In this document: positions 35,675 through 45,219 of the stretch, one piece after another
Position numbering within the stretch: position 1 is the first letter of the stretch
Layout: each line of letters begins with the position of its first letter
Assembly: GCF_963517015.1 (NCBI RefSeq)
Contig: NZ_CAUQDV010000001.1
Location: 2,858,001-2,922,000, forward strand
Direction of reading: 5' to 3'
Length of the DNA: 64,000 nucleotides
From: an uncultured Devosia sp.
Lineage (GTDB): Bacteria > Pseudomonadota > Alphaproteobacteria > Rhizobiales > Devosiaceae
Translations under genes and position numbers: made by a program
Notes under the pieces: generated by a model
What the model was told of the DNA's origin: nothing
Seen by the model: only the letters and a program-made list of their open reading frames with translations
Database searches by the model: none

Positions 35675-37942
35675 ATGGCTACTGACAGTCAAACAAGCCT
35701 GCGCGAAGCAGCCCTGCATTTCCACGAGCATCCGAGGCCCGGCAAGCTCGAAATCGTGGCGACCAAGCCGCTCGCCAATACCCGCGATCTGTCGCTGGCC
35801 TATTCACCCGGCGTCGCCATTCCGTGTGAGGAAATCGCCGCTGATCCCCAGGCCGCCTATAAATACACGTCAAAGGGCAATCTCGTCGCCGTCATCTCCA
35901 ATGGCACCGCCGTGCTCGGCCTTGGCAATATCGGCGCCTTGGCATCCAAGCCGGTGATGGAAGGCAAGGCAGTCCTGTTCAAGAAATTCGCCGGCATCGA
36001 TTCCATCGACCTCGAGGTCAATGAGGAAGATCCCAAGCGCTTCATCGAGATCGTGGCGCCGCTCGAGCCCAGTTTTGGCGGCATCAATCTGGAAGACATC
36101 AAGGCGCCGGAATGTTTCGAGATCGAGGAAGCGCTGCGCGAGCGGATGAATATCCCGGTCTTCCACGATGACCAGCATGGCACCGCCATCATCGTCGCGG
36201 CCGCCGTCATCAATGCGATGAAGCTCGTCGGCAAGGATATCGCCAAGGCAAAGATCGTGACCTCTGGCGCGGGTGCCGCGGCCATTGCCTGCATGAACAT
36301 GCTGGTCGCCGTCGGCGCAACCAGGGAAAATATCTGGATCGCCGATAGCAAGGGCCTCGTCACCAAGGCGCGGCACAACAATGTCGATCGCTGGCGCGGT
36401 GCCTTCGCGCAGCAAACCGATGCCACCGAGCTGGCTGACGTCATGGCGGGCGCCGACATTTATGTCGGCCTCTCCAAGGCCGGGGCGCTCAAGCCCGAGA
36501 TGATGATGGACATGGCGCCCAATCCGCTGATTTTGGCGCTCTCCAATCCCATTCCCGAAATCATGCCCGAGCTTGCCCGCGAAGCCCGTCCCGATGCCAT
36601 GATCTGCACGGGGCGTTCGGACTATCCCAACCAGGTCAACAACGTCCTCTGTTTCCCCTTTCTGTTCCGCGGCGCGCTCGATTGCGGCGCCACAGTCATC
36701 AACGAGGAGATGAAGGCCGCCGCCGCCCACGCCATTGCACAGCTGGCCCATGAGCCCGGCCTCGAAGCCTCCGCACATGGCGTGCCCGCCATTTTTGGGC
36801 CAGACTATCTCATCCCCAACCCTTTCGACCAGCGCCTCATCCTGCGCATTGCCCCCGCCGTCGCCAAGGCGGCGATGGACTCTGACGTCGCTAAGCGCCC
36901 GATCGCAGATTTTGGCGCCTATCGCGACCAGCTCAACCGCTTCGTCTTCCGCTCCGGTCTTGTCATGAAGCCGATGATCGAGCGCGCCCAAGGCCATACG
37001 ACCCGCATAGCCTTTGCCGACGGTGAGGACGAGCGCGTGCTGCGCGCCGCCCAGGTCCTGCTCGAAGATAAGATCGCCCGTCCAATCCTTATCGGCCGCC
37101 CCTCGGTCATCGAAAGCCGTCTCGAGCGTTTCGGTCTCACCATCCGGCCGGACAAGGACTTCGAGGTCATCAACCCTGAAGACGATCCGCGCTATCGCGA
37201 CTATGTCGCCGATTTTCATGAGCTGGTCGGCCGCAAGGGGGTAACGCCAGACACCGCGCGCACCATTGTGCGCACCAATTCGACCGTGATCGGCGCCCTG
37301 GGCGTAAGAAGGGGCGAGGCCGATGCCCTGATCTGCGGCCTTCAGGGCCGCTTCATCAAGCATGCCCGCGATATCCAGTCGGTCATCGGCCTGTCAGATA
37401 CCTCATCGCAACTGTCCGCGCTCTCCATGCTCGTCATGACCCGCGGCGTCTTCTTCCTGGCCGACACCTATGTGAACATCGACCCCAGCGCCGACGAGAT
37501 CGTCGAGATCACTTTGCAGGCCCGCGACCATCTCAAGCGATTCAATATCGAGGCCAAGGCCGCTTTGCTGAGCTATTCCAATTTCGGCTCGCGCGATGGC
37601 GAGACGTCGATCAAGATGCGCGAAGTCTATGAGAAGCTCAAGGAAGTGGCGCCCGACCTCGTGGTTGATGGCGAAATGCAGGGTGACCTGGCGGTCAATG
37701 AAGGCCTGCGCGACCGCTATGTGCCCAGTTCGGTCCTACGTGGCGAAGCCAACCTCCTCATCTTCCCAAATCTGGAGTCGGCAAACCTCTCGATGACTCT
37801 TCTCAAGGAACTCAACAATGCGCTCCCGGTCGGCCCGATCCTTATGGGAACGCGACAGCCGGCCCATATTCTGGCGCCATCGGTCACCAGCCGTGGCGTG
37901 GTCAACATGGCGGCAATCGCCGCCAGCGAAGCGGCCATTTAA
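35675..37942 (+). CDS. maeB: NADP-dependent malic enzyme with C-terminal phosphotransacetylase-like domain
   Basis: A 755-residue MaeB-type enzyme that oxidatively decarboxylates malate to pyruvate and makes NADPH. The malic domain occupies residues about 1-430 (SPGVAIPCEEIA, FHDDQHGTAIIVAAAV, VTSGAGAAAIACMN, LSNPIPEI). The C-terminal residues 430-755 are a phosphate acetyl/butyryltransferase-like domain, which in this family is regulatory, sensing acetyl-CoA. A GAGGAG ribosome site precedes the ATG. It is in an operon with glcB. The gene overlaps the convergent GlcG-like gene by 4 bp. Confidence 0.97.
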   Translation: MATDSQTSLREAALHFHEHPRPGKLEIVATKPLANTRDLSLAYSPGVAIPCEEIAADPQAAYKYTSKGNLVAVISNGTAVLGLGNIGALASKPVMEGKAVLFKKFAGIDSIDLEVNEEDPKRFIEIVAPLEPSFGGINLEDIKAPECFEIEEALRERMNIPVFHDDQHGTAIIVAAAVINAMKLVGKDIAKAKIVTSGAGAAAIACMNMLVAVGATRENIWIADSKGLVTKARHNNVDRWRGAFAQQTDATELADVMAGADIYVGLSKAGALKPEMMMDMAPNPLILALSNPIPEIMPELAREARPDAMICTGRSDYPNQVNNVLCFPFLFRGALDCGATVINEEMKAAAAHAIAQLAHEPGLEASAHGVPAIFGPDYLIPNPFDQRLILRIAPAVAKAAMDSDVAKRPIADFGAYRDQLNRFVFRSGLVMKPMIERAQGHTTRIAFADGEDERVLRAAQVLLEDKIARPILIGRPSVIESRLERFGLTIRPDKDFEVINPEDDPRYRDYVADFHELVGRKGVTPDTARTIVRTNSTVIGALGVRRGEADALICGLQGRFIKHARDIQSVIGLSDTSSQLSALSMLVMTRGVFFLADTYVNIDPSADEIVEITLQARDHLKRFNIEAKAALLSYSNFGSRDGETSIKMREVYEKLKEVAPDLVVDGEMQGDLAVNEGLRDRYVPSSVLRGEANLLIFPNLESANLSMTLLKELNNALPVGPILMGTRQPAHILAPSVTSRGVVNMAAIAASEAAI

Positions 37943-38358
37943 TGGCCGCCAAACGCGTCCACCCCCGCCTGCGCAACCACCTGGTCCTGCGCAGGCGTTC
38001 CCGAGCTCACCCCAATGGCGCCAACCACAGTGCCATTGCTCAAAACTGGCAAGCCGCCCCCGACGACCATCAGACGCCCGCCAATGGCAGAATTAATGCC
38101 ATAAGCGGGCGCGCCGGGCTGGCTGGCTGCGCCATATTCGTGAGTGGCCTTTCGAGCAGCGGCGGCGGTGTAGGCCTTGTCGGTGGCAATGGTGATGCTG
38201 GTCACTTTGCCGCCATCCATCCGCTCGAAGGCGATTAGGTTGCCGCTGTCATCTGCGATGGCGATACACATCGGAACGCCGATATCGTTGGCCTTATCCC
38301 TGGCGGCGGCAATGATCGTGCGGGCATCTTCGATATCGAGGCGCGTGGTGGTCAGCAT
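37939..38358 (-). CDS. GlcG/HbpS family heme-degrading-like protein
   Basis: A 139-residue small protein of the GlcG/HbpS fold. Diagnostic stretches are MCIAIADDSGNLIAFERMDG, KAYTAAAARKATHEYG, INSAIGGRLMVVGGGLPV and VVGAIGVSSGTPAQDQVVAQAG. Members bind heme or small metabolites; many sit beside glycolate or glyoxylate genes, as here, but the biochemical role is undefined. It is convergent with maeB and does not share a promoter with it. No signal peptide is seen, so it is cytoplasmic. Confidence 0.9.
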   Translation of the reverse strand: MLTTTRLDIEDARTIIAAARDKANDIGVPMCIAIADDSGNLIAFERMDGGKVTSITIATDKAYTAAAARKATHEYGAASQPGAPAYGINSAIGGRLMVVGGGLPVLSNGTVVGAIGVSSGTPAQDQVVAQAGVDAFGGH

Positions 38359-38457
38359 AGGATCTGTCCTTTGGTTGAGGCCTGCCTAGCTAGCGCATTT
38401 GACGCCAATGGGTGTGCGGAAATGGCGAGTGTTTTCGCGATACGGAAGTGAACGAGG

Positions 38458-39354
38458 CTAGCGTTTCGAGAGAACGATCACGGCTCCACCCACAGCGATC
38501 AACGCTGCACCCAAAATGACGCCGGCGGAGGGAATTTCACCGAAGAACAACCAGCCCAGGATCGCTGCAAACAAGAGGGAGGAATAGCTCAGTGGCGCCA
38601 GAACACTGACCTTGGCCAAAGAGTAGGCCCGGATATTGAGGTATTGGCCAAGAATGGCAAATGGCCCAAGAAGCAGCAAAACCAGATTGGCTGGGCCCGG
38701 AGACTGCCAGGTCAGAAAAGCCGGTATTGCCAGCAGCAACATGCCGAAGAAATTGGCATGGGCGAGCGTCACCATCGGGCGGTCCGCCGTGGTCAGCACC
38801 TTGATGAAAATGCTCTCCACACCCATCAAAAAGGCGCCAAGCACTACAATCATGGCTGGTAGCAGATAGCTGGGGTTGAAAGAGGAAAAAGCGCCGCGCG
38901 AAGCCATTATGCCCCCTGCCCCAGCCAGGCAAATCAGGCCGGCAGCGATTTGCCGTCGGCCCAGCCGATCCCCAAGCGTGACGGCACCGAGCATGACCGC
39001 GAACACGACATTCAACAGGCCGATGGCATTGGCGTCCACAATGGGCATGAACATGTTGCCAAAGATAAGGGCGGCACCACCCAACCCGCCTGCAAGCACG
39101 CGCGAAGCCTGCTTGAGGCGATGGGTGCTCTGCAGCGATCCCCATGTCTCCTTCCGGACAATGGCCAGCGCCAGAATGGTCAGGAAACCGCCCGCATAGC
39201 GCAGGAACATCACCTGGAGCGGCGAAACTGGCTCTGGCGCAAAGCGTCCGGAGGTAAAGATCAGCACAAAGATGAGCGTCGTCGCCAGCGAGAAAAGGCC
39301 GGCGGCAAGGTTGCGTTGGCCCTGGGTCGAAGCGTCGTTGAGGGCGACTACCAA
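38458..39354 (-). CDS. EamA/DMT superfamily transporter
   Basis: A 298-residue inner-membrane transporter with ten predicted helices in two EamA repeats of five. The second repeat begins near SYLLPAMIVVLGAFLMGVESIFIKV, and the last helices are LLFAAILGWLFFGEIPSAGVILGAALIAVGGAVIVL. Such carriers export or import amino acids, nucleotides or other metabolites; the substrate cannot be told. It starts 10 bp after the IclR regulator gene and is on the same strand, so the pair is an operon and the regulator probably controls it. Confidence 0.9.
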   Translation of the reverse strand: MVVALNDASTQGQRNLAAGLFSLATTLIFVLIFTSGRFAPEPVSPLQVMFLRYAGGFLTILALAIVRKETWGSLQSTHRLKQASRVLAGGLGGAALIFGNMFMPIVDANAIGLLNVVFAVMLGAVTLGDRLGRRQIAAGLICLAGAGGIMASRGAFSSFNPSYLLPAMIVVLGAFLMGVESIFIKVLTTADRPMVTLAHANFFGMLLLAIPAFLTWQSPGPANLVLLLLGPFAILGQYLNIRAYSLAKVSVLAPLSYSSLLFAAILGWLFFGEIPSAGVILGAALIAVGGAVIVLSKR

Positions 39355-39364
39355 AGCCCCGCCC

Positions 39365-40153
39365 CTAACACATGGCAGGCGCTGCGACCCCGCCGATCGA
39401 GCGCGTCATTTCTGCCGCGGCATTGGCGACCAATTGGCCCAGTGCGGGCAGACGGTCTCCGACCAGACGGCTCGGCAGCCCCGAAATCGAAAGCGCGCAG
39501 ACGACATCGGAGTGCAGATCGTAAACCGGGGCGGCGACGCAGCGTAAGCCGGGCATATATTCTTCATCATCAACCGCATAGCCACTCGTGCGGATGCGCT
39601 CGAGCTGGGTGGCCAATGCATCCCGGCACGTCAGCGTCCTGGCGGTTACGCGTCGCATGCCATAGCGGGTCAGGAAGGTTGAGACTTCTGCGCCCGAATA
39701 GGTTGCCAACACGGATTTGCCCATGCCCGACGCGGTCATCGGCGTACGGCCGCCAACGCGGGATATCGACCGCGTTATCTCCCGGCTCTTGAGCTGGTCA
39801 ACGAGGACGATTTCACCATTGTCGACGATGCCGAGGTTGGCCGTTTCACGGGTCAGGTCGCGCAGTCGCCGCAGGAAAGGCTGTGCCGGCGCCACGAAGC
39901 TGCGGTCGCGGACGAAGGCGTTGCCGATCGAAAACGTATGAAGGCCAATGTGCCAGAGATTGTCGCTGGGCAGGAATTGCACGAACTGGCGCTGCTCGAG
40001 CGTGGTGAGCAGGCGGTGAACTGTGGTGAGCGACAGTTTGGTCCGTCGCGCCAGGTCGGTCAGTCGCAAACCGCCTTCGGCCTCGCTGAGCGTCTCCATG
40101 ATCAGCATCGCGCGATCGACCGATTGCACCCGGCCATCAAGTTGTTTGTCCAT
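39365..40153 (-). CDS. IclR family transcriptional regulator
   Basis: A 262-residue regulator with an N-terminal winged helix (LRLTDLARRTKLSLTTVHRLLTTLEQRQFV, residues about 30-58) and a C-terminal GAF-like effector domain (GGRTPMTASGMGKSVLA and the later region RCVAAPVYDLHSDVVCALSISG). It lies directly upstream of an EamA transporter gene and divergent from a LacI regulator gene, sharing a 177-bp promoter region. Effectors of this family are often aromatic or organic acids, or glyoxylate; the glcB-maeB operon nearby is a possible target but that is speculative. Confidence 0.93.
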   Translation of the reverse strand: MDKQLDGRVQSVDRAMLIMETLSEAEGGLRLTDLARRTKLSLTTVHRLLTTLEQRQFVQFLPSDNLWHIGLHTFSIGNAFVRDRSFVAPAQPFLRRLRDLTRETANLGIVDNGEIVLVDQLKSREITRSISRVGGRTPMTASGMGKSVLATYSGAEVSTFLTRYGMRRVTARTLTCRDALATQLERIRTSGYAVDDEEYMPGLRCVAAPVYDLHSDVVCALSISGLPSRLVGDRLPALGQLVANAAAEMTRSIGGVAAPAMC

Positions 40154-40232
40154 AACGCCCCCTCCTCAAGGATCGCAAATGGCCTCCAGGTCGCCGGGCT
40201 CCCCAACTCGACGACGGCTTGTACCGACTATG

Positions 40233-40248
40233 ATGGTAGCGCTACCAT
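40233..40248. promoter_or_regulatory. LacI-family operator (perfect 16-bp palindrome)
   Basis: ATGGTAGCGCTACCAT is a perfect palindrome with a central CG, the classic form of LacI/GntR-type operators. It lies 83 bp before the LacI gene start and within the divergent promoter region, implying autoregulation. A partly matching site (12 of 16 bases) occurs at 49562-49577. Confidence 0.8.
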
Positions 40249-40330
40249 GACCCTTGGTCAACCGCATCGCATTGGCTATTGTGGTTGAACCGAGACGGCT
40301 CACGAGAGTAGCAAAGAAGCGGAAAACGCC

Positions 40331-41443
40331 ATGGTACGAACATCAAGGGGCCGCCCCACGATCGCCGATGTTGCGGCAAGAGCTGGCGTCGGAGCAATTA
40401 CCGTCTCGCGATATCTTCGACAGCCTGACAAGGTGTCGGAAAGCCTGCGGACGTTGATCGCGGCGGCCGTCAGCGATCTCAACTATGTGCCAGATCTCAA
40501 CGCACGAGCCCTCGCATCGCGGCGGACGGATGTGGTCAATGTTCTGGTACCGTCGTTGACGCAGAACATTTTTTCCGACGTCCTGCGCGGCATCTATGAC
40601 GGGGTCGAAGACAGCGGGCTGCGCATCGAGCTCTCCAATACCCGCTACAGCAGCGACACCGAGGAACAGCAGGTGTTTGCCGCGCTTCGGCACGGCCCCG
40701 CAGCCATCATCGTTTCGGGTACCGAGCAGACGCCTGCGACGCGCAGGATGCTCGACACTGCTGGCTGCCCGGTGATCCAGATCATGGACCTGACCGATAA
40801 TCCGATCAGCAAGATCATCGGTTTTTCGCATTACCGGGCCGGGTTCGACATGACCCAGCATCTGATAGACGCGGGCTATCGTCGCGTGGCGTTCTTTGCC
40901 GGCTGGATGAATTCGCGCTCAAAGCAACGCATGCAGGGTTATCGCGATGCGCTGGAGGCTGCCGGCCTTTTCGATCCCGGCCTGATCGGCGAGATGGGCA
41001 ATGAGGACCCCGGCTCCAGCCGCGGATCCATACGGGACTATCGACAGTTCTCGACGGCCGTGATGGGACGCGAGCTGATGCTCGACATGCTGGACCGGCG
41101 ACCAGACGTCGATGCCGTGTTCTGCAACAATGACGTGCTGTCGATCGGCGCACTCTTTGCGCTGCATTCACGCCAGGTCCGCGTTCCGGAGGCGGTTGGC
41201 GTGGCCGGGTTCAACGACTTCGACTACATGGAAGCCGCCTATCCGGCTCTCAGCAGCGTGCGCATCCATCGCTGGAAATGCGGGCACGAAGCGATGCTGG
41301 CCGTGCGGCATCAGCTGGAAGGCGGTGACGTTGGGGAGCGGATCGTCGACCTTGGCTTCGATATCATGAAACGCGCCAGCACCGACCGCAACAAGCTGTT
41401 GCCGCCGGCACCGGCAGGCAGGATCGAGCTGAGCCTGGGCTAG
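40331..41443 (+). CDS. LacI family sugar-responsive repressor
   Basis: A 370-residue LacI regulator. The helix-turn-helix and hinge are at residues 9-58 (TIADVAARAGVGAITVSRYLRQPDKVSESLR, then YVPDLNARALAS), of the gluconate-repressor-like type. The rest is a periplasmic-binding-protein-like effector domain (VLVPSLTQNIFSDVLRGI, DAVFCNNDVLSIGALFAL, GVAGFNDFD). It is convergent with, and ends 2 bp from, the ABC transporter operon. The palindrome at its promoter and a related site in the 49474-49747 region suggest it controls the ABC/glycosidase cluster. Effector likely a sugar acid or disaccharide; not determinable. Confidence 0.93.
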   Translation: MVRTSRGRPTIADVAARAGVGAITVSRYLRQPDKVSESLRTLIAAAVSDLNYVPDLNARALASRRTDVVNVLVPSLTQNIFSDVLRGIYDGVEDSGLRIELSNTRYSSDTEEQQVFAALRHGPAAIIVSGTEQTPATRRMLDTAGCPVIQIMDLTDNPISKIIGFSHYRAGFDMTQHLIDAGYRRVAFFAGWMNSRSKQRMQGYRDALEAAGLFDPGLIGEMGNEDPGSSRGSIRDYRQFSTAVMGRELMLDMLDRRPDVDAVFCNNDVLSIGALFALHSRQVRVPEAVGVAGFNDFDYMEAAYPALSSVRIHRWKCGHEAMLAVRHQLEGGDVGERIVDLGFDIMKRASTDRNKLLPPAPAGRIELSLG

Positions 41444-41445
41444 CC

Positions 41446-43317
<1,872 letters not shown>

Positions 43318-43337
43318 AATGGGCTCCTTGGGCATCG

Positions 43338-44222
43338 TTACTGTGAGGTGGATGGATCGAGCGCGTCGCGCACGGCATCGCCGACCAGGTTAAAGGCCAG
43401 AACGACGAGGGTGATGGCAGCGCCGGCGCCGATGATGGGCCAGGGCGAGCCAAAGATGTTGTTGAGGCCATCCTTGATGATATTGCCCCAACTCGGATTG
43501 GGCGGCTGGGTGCCGATACCCAGAAAGCTCAGCGAGGCCTCGAGGCGAATGGCTGAAGCGACCCAGAGCATCATCAGCACCACGATCGGCGCCATGATGT
43601 TGGGAATGATGTGGCGGAAAATGATGACCGGCGTGCGCACGCCCACCGAAATGGCCGCCTCCACATAGGGCTCGTGCTTGACCGAGAGGGTCTGGGCGCG
43701 CGCCACACGGGCAAAACCCGGCACGAAAGCTATGGTGATGACGATGATGACATTCCAGAAGCCGCCACCGAGCACCGCCGCAATCATGATGGCCAGCAGC
43801 AATTCCGGGAAAGCGAGGAGCAGATCGACCACACGAGAAATGACGCGGTCGACGATGCCGCCGAAATAGCCGGCGATGACGCCCAGCGTGCTGCCGATGA
43901 TGGCCGCACAAAAGGGCGAGACCAGCCCGAAGATCAGTGAATTGCGCGATCCATAGATCATGCGCGAGAGCACGTCGCGCCCGAACTGATCGGTGCCGAG
44001 CCAATTCTCCCAGCTCGGTGTTCGATTGATCTTGAGCATGGACTGGGTCAGCGGGTCATAGGGCGCCAGAAGCGGCGCAAAGACGGCGACGATGACCAGG
44101 ACCAGGATGATGCCAACGGCAAACATAGTACCCGCGCGTCCCAGCAGCACGTCGCGTATGCGATGGAAAATGCTGGGTTCGGGAGCGAGTAGATGAGGTG
44201 TGGGTTCTGAAAGAATGGTCAT
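43338..44222 (-). CDS. ABC transporter permease, DppC-like
   Basis: A 294-residue inner-membrane permease with a cytoplasmic N-terminal leader, one N-terminal helix (TMFAVGIILVLVIVAVFAPLLAPYDP, followed by the DppC-type P-L-T-Q extracellular loop) and a five-helix BPD_transp_1 core. The EAA loop is at EAAISVGVRTPVIIFRHIIPN. It directly abuts the DppB-like gene and lies 20 bp upstream of the ATPase gene. It pairs with the DppB-like subunit to form the channel. Confidence 0.95.
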   Translation of the reverse strand: MTILSEPTPHLLAPEPSIFHRIRDVLLGRAGTMFAVGIILVLVIVAVFAPLLAPYDPLTQSMLKINRTPSWENWLGTDQFGRDVLSRMIYGSRNSLIFGLVSPFCAAIIGSTLGVIAGYFGGIVDRVISRVVDLLLAFPELLLAIMIAAVLGGGFWNVIIVITIAFVPGFARVARAQTLSVKHEPYVEAAISVGVRTPVIIFRHIIPNIMAPIVVLMMLWVASAIRLEASLSFLGIGTQPPNPSWGNIIKDGLNNIFGSPWPIIGAGAAITLVVLAFNLVGDAVRDALDPSTSQ

Positions 44223-45158
44223 CTATTTCATCCTGATGCGCGGATCGACGACGATATAAAGAAGGTCCATCAAGAGGTTGATGACCACGACAAACATGGC
44301 AAAGACCACGACGCCACCCTGGATCACGGCATAGTCGCGTTCGGCGATGGCGCTGATCAGCAGCTTGCCGATACCAGGCCGATTGAAGACCATCTCGATG
44401 GCGACCGAGCCCGAAAGCGTTGCCAGGGTGCTCAGGCCGAGGCCAGTGGTCAAAGGCAGCAGCGCATTGCGCAGGCCATGGCGATAGATAACGCGACTTT
44501 CCTTGGCGCCCTTGGCCCGGGCGGTGCGCACATAGTCCTTGCTCAACACTTCGAGCAAAGAGGTGCGCGTCAGCCGCCCGATGAAGGCAGCCTTAACGAA
44601 TGCCAAAGTCAGCGCAGGCAGGAAGACATGGTACATGCGGTCAACAAAACCAGTGCCGCCGCCATTGATGGGAAACCAGCCCAGGTTGAGCGCGAAGGTG
44701 ATCAGCAGCAGCGCACCGAGATAGAAATCGGGAATCGCGTAGCCCACGAGCGAGAAAACCCGTACGCCGCTGTCAGGGAGCTTGTTGCGATTGGTTGCAG
44801 CCAAAACCCCCAGCGGCACGCCGACAATCAAGCCCATCAGCATGGCGACGATGGTCAGTTCGATTGTATAGGGGAGATTGTAGAGGATGAGGCCAACCAC
44901 GTTCTGGTTGCTCATCATCGACGTGCCTAGGTCAAGCGTGAACACGCCCTTGACGAACATGATGAACTGCAACCAGAGCGGGTCGTTGAGCCCCATGCGA
45001 TCGCGGAACAACGCCAGCTGTTCGGGGGTCGCCATATCGCCAAGCGCCGCAATTGCCGGATCTCCAGGCAGGATGCGCATGGCGATGAACACCAGCAACA
45101 GCACCAGAAACACGGTAGGCACAGCATCCGCTAAGCGGAGCAGCAGATATCTCGCCAT
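44223..45158 (-). CDS. ABC transporter permease, DppB-like
   Basis: A 311-residue permease with the typical DppB start MARYLLLRLADAVPTVFLVL, then the periplasmic loop PGDPAIAALGD, and six helices. The EAA-type loop near the end reads RTARAKGAKESRVIYRHGLRNALLP. I chose the ATG at 45158, which follows a strong AGGGAGG ribosome site; a longer open frame upstream overlaps the hydrolase gene and has no family character. It lies 61 bp after the hydrolase gene in the same operon. Confidence 0.95.
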   Translation of the reverse strand: MARYLLLRLADAVPTVFLVLLLVFIAMRILPGDPAIAALGDMATPEQLALFRDRMGLNDPLWLQFIMFVKGVFTLDLGTSMMSNQNVVGLILYNLPYTIELTIVAMLMGLIVGVPLGVLAATNRNKLPDSGVRVFSLVGYAIPDFYLGALLLITFALNLGWFPINGGGTGFVDRMYHVFLPALTLAFVKAAFIGRLTRTSLLEVLSKDYVRTARAKGAKESRVIYRHGLRNALLPLTTGLGLSTLATLSGSVAIEMVFNRPGIGKLLISAIAERDYAVIQGGVVVFAMFVVVINLLMDLLYIVVDPRIRMK

Positions 45159-45219
45159 TCTTACCTCCCTGCCGAATTGTCGGCGTGGACCGCAGCGTGA
45201 ACCGTTGCGTCCCTTTTTG

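Noticed and set aside
35870..37363. Long open frame antisense to maeB (497 codons)
   Set aside because: It mirrors the codon bias of the strong malic enzyme gene on the other strand, shows no family motif, and is rich in D/H/G typical of GC-rich antisense frames.
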